A stretch of DNA of 64,000 nt, from the NCBI GenBank assembly GCA_049115815.1, contig JAGDZO010000019.1, forward strand, positions 248,001 through 312,000, given 5' to 3'. The first letter of the stretch is position 1; each line of letters begins with the position of its first letter. Shown piece after piece: positions 8,308 to 15,817 of the stretch. Made by a program: the position numbers and the translations under genes. The notes below the pieces were generated by a model. That model was given only the letters and a program-made list of their open reading frames with translations, was not told the origin of the DNA and ran no database searches. Source of the DNA: Marinoscillum sp049115815. GTDB lineage: Bacteria; Bacteroidota; Bacteroidia; Cytophagales; Cyclobacteriaceae.

Positions 8308-9160
8308 GAATCTGAAAGTGCCTGTAATTTATAAAGAAACAGTAGCTCTTCTTGCTACTATTTACGAATTGAGAGAAGCAGAAGCCATCGCCAACAGGTT
8401 ATTCGAAGACCATTTGGGTATCCATAAAATCACAAGATTAACCACTCCTGAAGCGTTCTTTTCCCCATCTCAAGATGCCCGATACAAGAAGGCCATTCCA
8501 CGCCTACTGACTGGGGAGCCGCTACAATATATTATAGGTGCCGCAGACTTTTATGGAAGGCGGTTTGGCGTCAATAATCAAACGCTCATACCACGAAACG
8601 AAACCGAAGAGTTAGTCGACTGGATCATCAAAACACATAAGCATCAGTCAAATCTACGGGTACTTGACATAGGCACTGGCAGTGGCTGTATCGCTATATG
8701 TCTGGAACTAGAATTGAAACATGCAGATACATCGGCATATGATTTTTCCTTGGAGGCTATCACTCAAGCTCAGAAAAATGCCGTGTCCCTAGGTTCAAAT
8801 GTGCACTTTGAACAAATAGATATCTTGTCAGCAGATTCTATCCCATCATTCGATATCATAGTGAGCAACCCTCCCTATATCCCCATGAGGGATCAGTCTG
8901 AAATGCACACCAATGTGCTATCTCATGAGCCGCATTCGGCTCTATTCGTACCAGACGATAATCCGTTGATGTTTTATGACAAAATCACATCATTGGCGAG
9001 CAAAGCATTAAACCGAGACGGCAAGCTGTACTTTGAAATTCACGAAAATTTCGGGAACGTAACGAAACTGATGATTGAGAAATATGGGTTTAATGATGTG
9101 GTCATACGGCAAGACCTTAATGGCAAGGATCGCATGATTTGTGCTACCAAGGCTCAGTAA
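8306..9160 (+). CDS. prmC: Peptide chain release factor N5-glutamine methyltransferase
   Basis: A 284-residue SAM-dependent enzyme that methylates the GGQ glutamine of release factors RF1 and RF2. The helical N-terminal domain (about 1-100) is followed by LIPRNETEELVDW, the SAM loop LDIGTGSGCIA and the catalytic NPPYIP motif near residue 190. The ORF has only GTG starts near its 5' end: GTG at 8306, with an in-frame stop 10 bp upstream, or GTG at 8318. The first is used here. Its 3' end overlaps the convergent TPK-like gene by 17 bp. Confidence 0.93.
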   Translation: MNLKVPVIYKETVALLATIYELREAEAIANRLFEDHLGIHKITRLTTPEAFFSPSQDARYKKAIPRLLTGEPLQYIIGAADFYGRRFGVNNQTLIPRNETEELVDWIIKTHKHQSNLRVLDIGTGSGCIAICLELELKHADTSAYDFSLEAITQAQKNAVSLGSNVHFEQIDILSADSIPSFDIIVSNPPYIPMRDQSEMHTNVLSHEPHSALFVPDDNPLMFYDKITSLASKALNRDGKLYFEIHENFGNVTKLMIEKYGFNDVVIRQDLNGKDRMICATKAQ

Positions 9161-9764
9161 TAAAATATGGAGTTTCTATACATTTAATCACAAATTCTCC
9201 CTCCTCTCTCTTTAAAAAGTTCACGGATGTAGCACTCTCACTCACCTTTTCAATGTTATTGAAATCTAAAGTTGCTCCTTTTCTTAAAATGACGTGGAAC
9301 GCACTTCCAGCTGGTACCCACTTCTTAAAAAGGGGGTTCTTCTGAACGATTGTTTTTCCTTTCTCCGTGAAAATCACAATCTCAAAAAACTCAAGCCAAA
9401 CATCTAATAACTTCAAGTATGTTTCACGCTCAGATTCCAAACAAAAAATATTGACAGATTGGTGACCTTCATTTTTTAAAAATGCCAATCCCAAAGAGAC
9501 AAATTCATTGCTTTCTCCTTTCAGAAAATTGACTGGCATTTGTCCATTGAGCTTACTTTCCCATTCCTCAAACTGATCATCAGACACTAACGCCACATCC
9601 ACTTTATGTCCACGATCAATATAAGTCTGCAAACAATTTTGGGTGCATAGTACTGTTGGAGACCATTCGAGCAGATCTTGTAGTTGCTCCCAGGGAAGCC
9701 CCTCCAAGCCACCAATAAACAATGCAGGCTCTTGTTGGTCTCGTACGATGTGATGAGAGGACAT
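9144..9764 (-). CDS. Thiamine-pyrophosphokinase-like protein, divergent
   Basis: A 206-residue protein without signal peptide. The N-terminal SSHHIVRDQQEPALFI resembles the start of thiamine pyrophosphokinases annotated in Bacteroidota, and the layout (an N-terminal nucleotide-binding half around KVDVALVSDD, then a C-terminal beta region with a gap-rich FHV/ATSVNFL part) fits a TPK fold. However, the catalytic DFDS-type motif is replaced by SDDQF, so activity is uncertain. A thiamine-type TonB receptor with a TPP riboswitch lies one gene away, which fits a thiamine role. This assignment is from memory of the family and is tentative; an unrelated hypothetical protein remains possible. Confidence 0.5.
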   Translation of the reverse strand: MSSHHIVRDQQEPALFIGGLEGLPWEQLQDLLEWSPTVLCTQNCLQTYIDRGHKVDVALVSDDQFEEWESKLNGQMPVNFLKGESNEFVSLGLAFLKNEGHQSVNIFCLESERETYLKLLDVWLEFFEIVIFTEKGKTIVQKNPLFKKWVPAGSAFHVILRKGATLDFNNIEKVSESATSVNFLKREEGEFVIKCIETPYFITEPW

Positions 9765-9843
9765 ATGCTAAAGATGTACTAAATTTAACGGTAGCGCAAC
9801 TTTATTTAAACCATCTCACCATATGATTAGTTATCTCACCACC

Positions 9844-10422
9844 ATGAAAAATGTTGCCATTGCATGCCTTTTATCCTTCGCGCTCACCAGCTGTTTGGTT
9901 GAGCGAGATGCCATCATAGAATCCGATTATAGTTACAAGGGAAAGTTTAAGAAATATCGTACTTTCAATTTTCTTAACCTCAACGATACGGTCAATTTCA
10001 ATGGGCTCAGTGACCACAAAATAAAACATGAAATAGAGCGTAGATTGGCAGCACAGGGTTACAAATTGTCGGATAAGCCTTCATTTTATATCGCCTACAA
10101 AGTTTACGGTGAAGATTTCACGTTTCGTGGTTATGAACAGCTAGACCTAGCCAACTGGGAAGAAAACTATGCTGAGTACGCGGAAGATGATGAAACGCTG
10201 GAGTATATCTCAGAGGCCCAATACAAAGAGCGAAGTTATCAACTCTCAGAAGGCACCTTGCTTATAGACTTTATAGATAGCGAGTCCAGCCGTCTAATCT
10301 GGCAAGGTTACGCGAGTGGTCTTTTCAGTGATGAGTCATATTTTAGCAAGGATATTCGATACTCAGTCAGAATGATCCTGAATGAGTACCGAATAGTCGC
10401 TGCTAATTATAAACGCAGATAA
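9844..10422 (+). CDS. DUF4136-type lipoprotein
   Basis: A predicted lipoprotein of 192 residues when started at the second methionine (ATG 9844; an upstream ATG at 9823 adds seven residues). I chose 9844 because it gives a compact signal peptide MKNVAIACLLSFALTSC with lipobox LTSC. The mature part resembles DUF4136: a YRTFNFL strand, helix with EIERRLAAQGY, then GTLLIDFIDSESSRLIWQGYASG and an RMILNEY ending. The role of this domain is unknown, but the lipid anchor implies the outer membrane or periplasm. It ends exactly where the convergent TonB receptor gene ends, with no gap. Confidence 0.8.
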   Translation: MKNVAIACLLSFALTSCLVERDAIIESDYSYKGKFKKYRTFNFLNLNDTVNFNGLSDHKIKHEIERRLAAQGYKLSDKPSFYIAYKVYGEDFTFRGYEQLDLANWEENYAEYAEDDETLEYISEAQYKERSYQLSEGTLLIDFIDSESSRLIWQGYASGLFSDESYFSKDIRYSVRMILNEYRIVAANYKRR

Positions 10423-12873
10423 TCAAAAAGTAAGGCCCAGAGTAAGCATGAAATTAGTGCCAGCCTGAGGATAGTAGTAGTTTTCTCTCACTACATATTC
10501 ACCACCGGCATACCCAAAGGTGTACCCGTTTGCCGAATACATTTTATTGAAAATATTATTAACCATCAGCGATAGATTGATCTCTCTCACAGCATTGGTT
10601 TGCAAGGTGAAATCCGCTTTAAAATCGCTGAAAAAATACGCATCAATCTTACGATCATCGCTCGAGGTATTATCCAGGAACTGTTCACCTACATACTTCC
10701 CGTATAAGGTGAAATTAAGATAATCCGTTGGGGTGAAACTGAGTTCCGCCCCTCCAATTACTTCCGGAGAAAAAGCAATATTGGTGTCTTCAAAGACCGT
10801 TTCTATGACATTGAATTCATCAAATGCTGGCCCGTAATCATATAAGATTTCAGTGTATTCAGTTATTTTGTTACTGCTAAAAGTGATGTTTCCACCTATG
10901 GTTAATAATTCATTGAACCTATAGGCTCCTACCATCTCAATTCCCGTCCTATAGCTATCCGGCACATTGACTCTGATGGAAGACCCCACATCATTTAGTG
11001 CTCCGGTGAGCACCAATTGGTCTTTGTAGTCCATTAGATAATAGTTAGCAGAAAATGAATAGTTGCCACCTTGCTTTCTATATCCTACTTCAATATTTCT
11101 CAATGTTTCCGCCGAGGGTGTAGCTCCCGCAGGTGCGTCCACAAAGTCTCCTCGCACTGGCTCACGGTTGCCAATGGCAAAAGACGCATAGATATTTTCG
11201 TATCGACTTAGGGAATAAGTCGCTCCGAATTTTGGATTGAAAAACAAGAAGTCTCCACCTGTATCGATATCTCTCAAATCACTATCAACGCCTTTGGTTT
11301 CATAATCAATAGCTCTGATTTGAGCATCGGCATAGACTCCTAGCTTATCGGTTAAATTGTATTCTCCTTTTAAGAAAATATTAAAATCCGTTTTCAATCC
11401 ATAGTTATCATAATATCTGTCTCTAATTCGAGCATTGCCAGCGTATTGCGACCAAATCACTTCACCGAAGTGATCGCCATCATATTTGTTCCATCCACCA
11501 CCAAGCGTCAGCCTCAACTTTTGGGTTTCGTAGTTTCCTGAAAAAGTGACACCATAGAAATGATTGTCTAGCCATCTTCTTCTGATAAAATCGGAAGATT
11601 CTAGAGAGGTATCACCAATCACTACATTCTCTAAGCCATAATCACTAAAATCATCCTGCTCTCGAAATTGCTCAAAGTAACCCCTGCCATACGTGTAATG
11701 AAATGCTCCCGTAAAACTCAATTGACTATTAACTGCATGACTTAAATGAAGTTGATAATGATCCTGCTGGTAGTTGTCTACTTCATTGTCGTACAAATAA
11801 TAATTAAACGTCCTGCCGCTATTGAGCAGATTTGCCGCCTGCTCATCGGAATATCCATTGTTTGATATCACTTCGTTCATGCCATCTACATCATTATTCA
11901 ATCGCGATTCTGGTGTTCCCCACCAAGATTGATAAGTAATTTCCTTACCTCCGAAGGTCAGTGCCTTGATGACCGTCTTGTCACCATAGTAGCCACCTGA
12001 TACGAAATAAGATTTTAAATCTGACGAGGCTCGGTCAATATAGCCATCTGAAGTGATCTGTGATAATCGTCCTTGAAACGCAAACCGATCATTGATCAAC
12101 CCAGTATTAACTTCAACTGTATGTCTCCAGCTATTGAATGACCCAAAACTGTTGTTAACTGTTGCATATGCGTCCTGAGCGGGCATATCGGTCTGCATGT
12201 TGAGTGATGCACCAAAAGCTGCCGCTCCATTTGTAGAGGTTCCGACACCACGTTGAATCTGAATATTATCTACTGAAGAAGCTAGGTCTGGCATGTTTAC
12301 CCAGAATACTCCGTGTGACTCTGAGTCATTTATGGGCACTCCATTGATAGTGACATTGATTCGGGTGGGGTCACTTCCTCTTATCCTTACTCCAGTATAC
12401 CCAATGCCATTTCCAGCATCACTGGTGACTACCATCGAAGGAGTGTATCTCAGAATAAATGGAAGATCTTGACCAACATTTCGATCTTCTATGTCCTCAG
12501 CACTTACATTGGAATAGGTAGTGGGAGCTTTCTCAGATGCTCGCGTGGCATAAACAAACACCTCATCAGCCTTTATCACACTTTCTTTAAGGATAACTTC
12601 AAGGTCCAAGTCTTCCGTGACATTAACTTTTTGATTAGACGTGCTATGACCTACAAACGACACAATCAATTCGTAATCACCTTCCGCAAGATTTTCAAAT
12701 AGAAACTTGCCGTCAATATCTGAAGAAATGATTCTATTCGAAGGCTGTAGCCTAATAGTGGCGCCTGATAGTGGGTCGCCATTTTCGGAAGTTACCGTTC
12801 CGGAGAGGTTATTCTGGGCATAGCCAGAAACAACCAAGCCAAGCCATAGCATTGGCACAATAAAAATTTTCAT
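10423..12873 (-). CDS. TonB-dependent receptor, probable thiamine uptake
   Basis: An 816-residue outer-membrane receptor. A signal peptide (cleaved after GYAQ) is followed by a carboxypeptidase-D-like domain (about 22-105, with GATIRL and DGKFLFENLAEGDYELIVS), a plug (about 115-230, with VRIRGSDPTRINVTINGVP), and a 22-strand-type barrel ending in the aromatic LTLGLTF. This is the layout of Bacteroidota TonB receptors. A TPP riboswitch lies in its 5' leader, and a PnuC-type transporter gene lies upstream, so thiamine or a precursor is the likely cargo, as in the known omr1-pnuT arrangement of this phylum. Specificity is inferred from the riboswitch, not from the barrel sequence. Confidence 0.9.
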   Translation of the reverse strand: MKIFIVPMLWLGLVVSGYAQNNLSGTVTSENGDPLSGATIRLQPSNRIISSDIDGKFLFENLAEGDYELIVSFVGHSTSNQKVNVTEDLDLEVILKESVIKADEVFVYATRASEKAPTTYSNVSAEDIEDRNVGQDLPFILRYTPSMVVTSDAGNGIGYTGVRIRGSDPTRINVTINGVPINDSESHGVFWVNMPDLASSVDNIQIQRGVGTSTNGAAAFGASLNMQTDMPAQDAYATVNNSFGSFNSWRHTVEVNTGLINDRFAFQGRLSQITSDGYIDRASSDLKSYFVSGGYYGDKTVIKALTFGGKEITYQSWWGTPESRLNNDVDGMNEVISNNGYSDEQAANLLNSGRTFNYYLYDNEVDNYQQDHYQLHLSHAVNSQLSFTGAFHYTYGRGYFEQFREQDDFSDYGLENVVIGDTSLESSDFIRRRWLDNHFYGVTFSGNYETQKLRLTLGGGWNKYDGDHFGEVIWSQYAGNARIRDRYYDNYGLKTDFNIFLKGEYNLTDKLGVYADAQIRAIDYETKGVDSDLRDIDTGGDFLFFNPKFGATYSLSRYENIYASFAIGNREPVRGDFVDAPAGATPSAETLRNIEVGYRKQGGNYSFSANYYLMDYKDQLVLTGALNDVGSSIRVNVPDSYRTGIEMVGAYRFNELLTIGGNITFSSNKITEYTEILYDYGPAFDEFNVIETVFEDTNIAFSPEVIGGAELSFTPTDYLNFTLYGKYVGEQFLDNTSSDDRKIDAYFFSDFKADFTLQTNAVREINLSLMVNNIFNKMYSANGYTFGYAGGEYVVRENYYYPQAGTNFMLTLGLTF

Positions 12874-12906
12874 TTTGTTTTTTCAATAAATTTTCAACCA
12901 TGTGGA

Positions 12907-12928
12907 AAGCGGGGAACTCCCCTACTGG
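12907..12928 (-). promoter_or_regulatory. Short GC hairpin between riboswitch and receptor start
   Basis: Downstream of the aptamer the RNA contains GGGGAGTTCCCC, a GGGG/CCCC stem with a 4-base loop, about 40 nt before the ATG. No T-run follows immediately, so it is not a classic terminator. It may be part of the expression platform, since its CCCC could also pair with the GGGG of the aptamer. This is inference from base pairing only. Confidence 0.35.
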
Positions 12929-12931
12929 TTT

Positions 12932-13040
12932 ATCATACATCCCTACGCTGGTACTAACCAGATCAGGTCAATGGGTATGATCTCAGCCCGATAAATACTC
13001 TGACAAAATCAAAATATCTGTTAGGCACCCCTATTATGCT
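12932..13040 (-). ncRNA. TPP (THI-box) riboswitch
   Basis: On the minus strand the conserved blocks appear in order: AGGGGTGCC, then GGGCTGAGA with ATACCC, then ACCTGATCTGGTTAGTACCAG and GCGTAGGGA. These are the P2/P3 and P4/P5 signature elements of the thiamine-pyrophosphate aptamer. Imperfect P1 arms GCATAAT and ATGTATG bound it. It ends about 60 bp before the TonB receptor ATG and starts only about 18 bp after the stop codon of the upstream kinase gene. It is expected to lower receptor expression when TPP is plentiful. Confidence 0.95.
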
Positions 13041-13052
13041 GCAATACTAGAT

Positions 13053-13080
13053 GAAAACTACTGATCGAAAAAATTATCAA
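13053..13080 (-). promoter_or_regulatory. Candidate promoter driving the riboswitch/receptor transcript
   Basis: On the minus strand TTG (13080-13078) is followed after 17 bp by TAGTTTTC (13060-13053), one base off the Bacteroidota TAnnTTTG box. A start site about 6-7 bp further would fall just ahead of the aptamer. The box overlaps the stop codon of the kinase gene. It would let the receptor be transcribed independently of pnuC and the kinase, although read-through is also possible. Confidence 0.35.
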
Positions 13081-13576
13081 TCAAAGATTTGGCACATGCT
13101 ACACGCATGTCTTCTATTCCGGATACGATTCCATAGGGCAATTTATTGTCAATCAGATATTGCTCGTAAATCTCGAAAAAATACTTCCTCATCTTAGGAT
13201 GCTCTCTCTGAGGATCTGGCCTCCAGATCAAATCGATATTTCCCAATAGATAAAAATCATATTCGCGTTTTTGCAGTTCCTCTACTATCCATGGATCAGT
13301 TTTGCCATACTTATGTTGGCTCCAGATCTTCATCACTATAAGATTGGTATCGCAAAACAAATAATTCCTCGCATAGTCAGCCTTATCATCTTCCCAGGCC
13401 ATTTGCCCTTTGGCTATCTCTGCCAAGTCATCGAACTCATAATCCCTACCCAATCTATCTAGGTAAAACCTGGCATACTCTGGCACCCATTCTGTCTCAT
13501 AGATTCTTGCCAAATGCTGACATATTTCGCTCTTTCCTGTAGATTCAGGACCTATTATGGCTATTCGTTTTGTCAT
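13058..13576 (-). CDS. NadR-like ATP-binding kinase
   Basis: A 172-residue P-loop protein resembling the ribosylnicotinamide kinase domain of NadR (AAA_28 type). Walker A is GPESTGKSE near residue 8, followed by EYARFYLDRLG, a DTNLIVMKIW segment and a LLGNIDLIWRPDPQREHP lid region. It lacks the NadR nucleotidyltransferase and DNA-binding parts. I chose ATG 13576 because it overlaps the TGA of the transporter gene as ATGA; an upstream ATG at 13600 is less likely. Next to a PnuC-type transporter the kinase would trap the imported vitamin by phosphorylation. Given the TPP riboswitch nearby, the substrate could be thiamine or nicotinamide riboside. Confidence 0.82.
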   Translation of the reverse strand: MTKRIAIIGPESTGKSEICQHLARIYETEWVPEYARFYLDRLGRDYEFDDLAEIAKGQMAWEDDKADYARNYLFCDTNLIVMKIWSQHKYGKTDPWIVEELQKREYDFYLLGNIDLIWRPDPQREHPKMRKYFFEIYEQYLIDNKLPYGIVSGIEDMRVACAKSLIDNFFDQ

Positions 13577-14175
13577 GATTTGCTCAATGTCTTTTTCCAA
13601 CTAAAATATCCCCAAGTAGCTAAGACTGTAAACACCAAAAACTGAAATGCAGTAAATGGTAAGCCTTTATAAAGATAAAGTGGTATTGAAACCAAATCTG
13701 TGATGATCCATGCAAGCCAGTTTTCTATCTTCTTACGTGCCATCAGCCACATGCCTACAAGCGCAAAAGATGTAGTGGCAGCATCCCAATTAGGCACATC
13801 ACTATCTGTGAATGACAGTAACACCCACCTAATCAAAAGGAATATTCCTATCAAAAAAGCCATTGCCATTCTCCATTCTGGCTGTGACATTTTGGTTATA
13901 GGAATCTGTGCTGAGTCATCTGAGGTATTGGTCCAGTTGTACCAACCGTACACACTCATTACAAAATAATATCCATTGATCCCCATATCTGCATAGAGAC
14001 CATACTGAAAAGTGATGTAGACATAAATCAACACAGAGATGATCCCTGTGGGGTAGACCAAAATATTTTCTTGCTTCGAATACCAGACGCTTAATAGCCC
14101 GAAAAGGACAGCCACTGCTTCTAACCACGTGGTTTGATAAAACTGCTCGATCAGCAGCGTGAAAAATTCATTCAT
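13573..14175 (-). CDS. pnuC: PnuC/PnuT family vitamin transporter
   Basis: A 200-residue inner-membrane protein with about seven hydrophobic segments and the PnuC family motifs WYSKQENILVYPTGI and ADMGINGYYFVMSVYGWYNW. PnuC proteins carry nicotinamide riboside, and the PnuT subgroup carries thiamine. The NadR-like kinase downstream overlaps by four bases, and a thiamine-type receptor follows, so either cargo is possible. I favour thiamine because the receptor is under TPP control. It is divergent from guaB, with an 86-bp gap and no riboswitch of its own. Confidence 0.85.
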   Translation of the reverse strand: MNEFFTLLIEQFYQTTWLEAVAVLFGLLSVWYSKQENILVYPTGIISVLIYVYITFQYGLYADMGINGYYFVMSVYGWYNWTNTSDDSAQIPITKMSQPEWRMAMAFLIGIFLLIRWVLLSFTDSDVPNWDAATTSFALVGMWLMARKKIENWLAWIITDLVSIPLYLYKGLPFTAFQFLVFTVLATWGYFSWKKTLSKS

Positions 14176-14224
14176 GATCGTAATTAATAATTACATTTAG
14201 TTTCGCAATCTCTACAAGACCAGT

Positions 14225-14232
14225 TAATTTTG
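14225..14232 (+). promoter_or_regulatory. Candidate -7 box for guaB
   Basis: TAATTTTG matches the Bacteroidota TAnnTTTG box exactly, with an imperfect TTTC about 20 bp upstream in place of the -33 TTTG. It overlaps an upstream in-frame GTG (14232) of guaB, which supports the ATG at 14262 as the real start. Confidence 0.4.
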
Positions 14233-14261
14233 TGCTGCAAATAATAACAAATATTGTTTGC

Positions 14262-15728
14262 ATGAATCTCGACGACAAATTCCTCTTTGAAGCACTCACC
14301 TATGATGATGTGCTTTTGCTTCCGGGTTACTCGGAAATTCTCCCTAGAGACACCAGTACCGCTACCAAACTTACCCGTAATATCACGCTAAATATTCCGT
14401 TAGTTTCCGCTGCTATGGATACGGTGACTGAGGCTAGTCTGGCGATAGCCATGGCATTGGAAGGTGGGCTCGGGTTCATACACAAAAACATGACTCCTGA
14501 TCAGCAAGCTGCTCAGGTAAGAAAAGTGAAGAGATCCCAAAGTGGAATGATCCTAGACCCTATTACGCTCAGACATGATAGTGTAGCTGGAGACGCTGAG
14601 AAAATCATGCGCGAGAATAAAATTGGAGGTATCCCGGTCATTGATGAAAACAATAGGCTAATCGGGATTATCACCAATCGGGATTTGCGTTTTCAGAAAA
14701 ACATGAAACGCCCGATTAAGGAAATCATGACCAGTGAAAATCTGATTACGGCCAATGTAGAAGTAGGGCTAAAGGAAGCTGAAGAAATCTTACAAGAGCA
14801 TAAGATAGAAAAACTCCCGATTATAGATAAGGATGGGAAACTTACAGGCCTGATAACATATAAAGACATACTCAAAAACAGGGACCGTCCTAATGCTTGC
14901 AAGGACCAATATGGTAGATTGAGAGTAGGTGCCGCTGTTGGTGTAACTCCCGATATGATCGAGCGAATAGAGGCTTTGGTTAAAGCTGGGGTTGATGTGG
15001 TAAGCATAGATACTGCACACGGTCATTCCAAAGGAGTAATAGATGCTGCAAAAAACGTCAAGAAAAACTTCCCTGATTTAGAACTTATAGTTGGGAATAT
15101 AGCCACTTACGAAGCTGCATTGGCACTGGCCGAGGCTGGAGCTGACGCTGTAAAAGTAGGGGTTGGTCCAGGAAGTATTTGTACCACTCGTGTAGTGGCA
15201 GGAGTGGGAGTTCCACAATTATCAGCCGTATATGAAGCTGCAAAGGCATTGAGAGGGAAAGGTATCCCAATTATTGCTGACGGAGGTATTCGATTCTCTG
15301 GTGACTTGGTGAAAGCCCTTGCCGGTGGAGCAAGCAGTGTCATGATTGGCTCATTGCTAGCGGGTACGGAAGAGGCTCCAGGAGAAATGATTCTTTTTGA
15401 AGGAAGAAAATTCAAAACCTATAGAGGTATGGGATCTGTAGAAGCCATGGAAGATGGCTCTAAAGACCGATATTTTCAAGATGCAGAAGATGATATCAAA
15501 AAACTGGTTCCAGAAGGAATAGTAGGCCGGGTGCCTTATAAAGGAATGGTTGGTGAAGTTTTGTATCAGTTGACAGGAGGCTTGAAGGCTGGAATGGGCT
15601 ATTGTGGAGCAAATACTATTGATAAACTCTTCGATGCGAAGTTCGTGAAGATCTCGGCCGCTGGATATGCTGAGAGTCACCCACATGACATCACTATCAC
15701 TAGAGAGGCACCAAACTACAGCAGGTAG
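14262..15728 (+). CDS. guaB: IMP dehydrogenase
   Basis: A 488-residue cytosolic enzyme that oxidises IMP to XMP, committing purines to GMP. The TIM barrel starts with FEALTYDDVLLLPGYS, two CBS domains (about residues 95-205) interrupt it, and the catalytic loop GPGSICTTR holds the active cysteine. GGIRFSGD, the GSLLAGTEEAPGE flap and YRGMGS follow. I chose ATG 14262 over an upstream GTG because the extra ten residues are not typical and overlap a likely promoter box. A strong terminator follows. The gene is divergent from the pnuC transporter gene. Confidence 0.96.
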   Translation: MNLDDKFLFEALTYDDVLLLPGYSEILPRDTSTATKLTRNITLNIPLVSAAMDTVTEASLAIAMALEGGLGFIHKNMTPDQQAAQVRKVKRSQSGMILDPITLRHDSVAGDAEKIMRENKIGGIPVIDENNRLIGIITNRDLRFQKNMKRPIKEIMTSENLITANVEVGLKEAEEILQEHKIEKLPIIDKDGKLTGLITYKDILKNRDRPNACKDQYGRLRVGAAVGVTPDMIERIEALVKAGVDVVSIDTAHGHSKGVIDAAKNVKKNFPDLELIVGNIATYEAALALAEAGADAVKVGVGPGSICTTRVVAGVGVPQLSAVYEAAKALRGKGIPIIADGGIRFSGDLVKALAGGASSVMIGSLLAGTEEAPGEMILFEGRKFKTYRGMGSVEAMEDGSKDRYFQDAEDDIKKLVPEGIVGRVPYKGMVGEVLYQLTGGLKAGMGYCGANTIDKLFDAKFVKISAAGYAESHPHDITITREAPNYSR

Positions 15729-15750
15729 TAAGGATATGTTAAAAAACATC

Positions 15751-15785
15751 AAAGCCATCCATGATTCCATGGATGGCTTTTTTAT
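15751..15785 (+). terminator. Strong rho-independent terminator after guaB
   Basis: A perfect 13-bp stem (AAAGCCATCCATG / CATGGATGGCTTT) with a 4-base loop is followed by a T-run. It begins 22 bp after the guaB stop and separates it from the partner-switching operon. Confidence 0.93.
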
Positions 15786-15817
15786 TGGGGTGATCCCCCG
15801 TATTTTTACCGATGTAG

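Noticed and set aside
13058..14175. Reading the pnuC/kinase pair as plain NAD salvage
   Set aside because: Not excluded, but the TPP riboswitch and thiamine-type receptor next to them make thiamine at least as likely, so no single substrate was assigned.
14693..15007. Minus-strand ORFs opposite guaB (also 15107-15415 and 15357-15770)
   Set aside because: They mirror the well-supported IMP dehydrogenase frame; no independent start context or motif.
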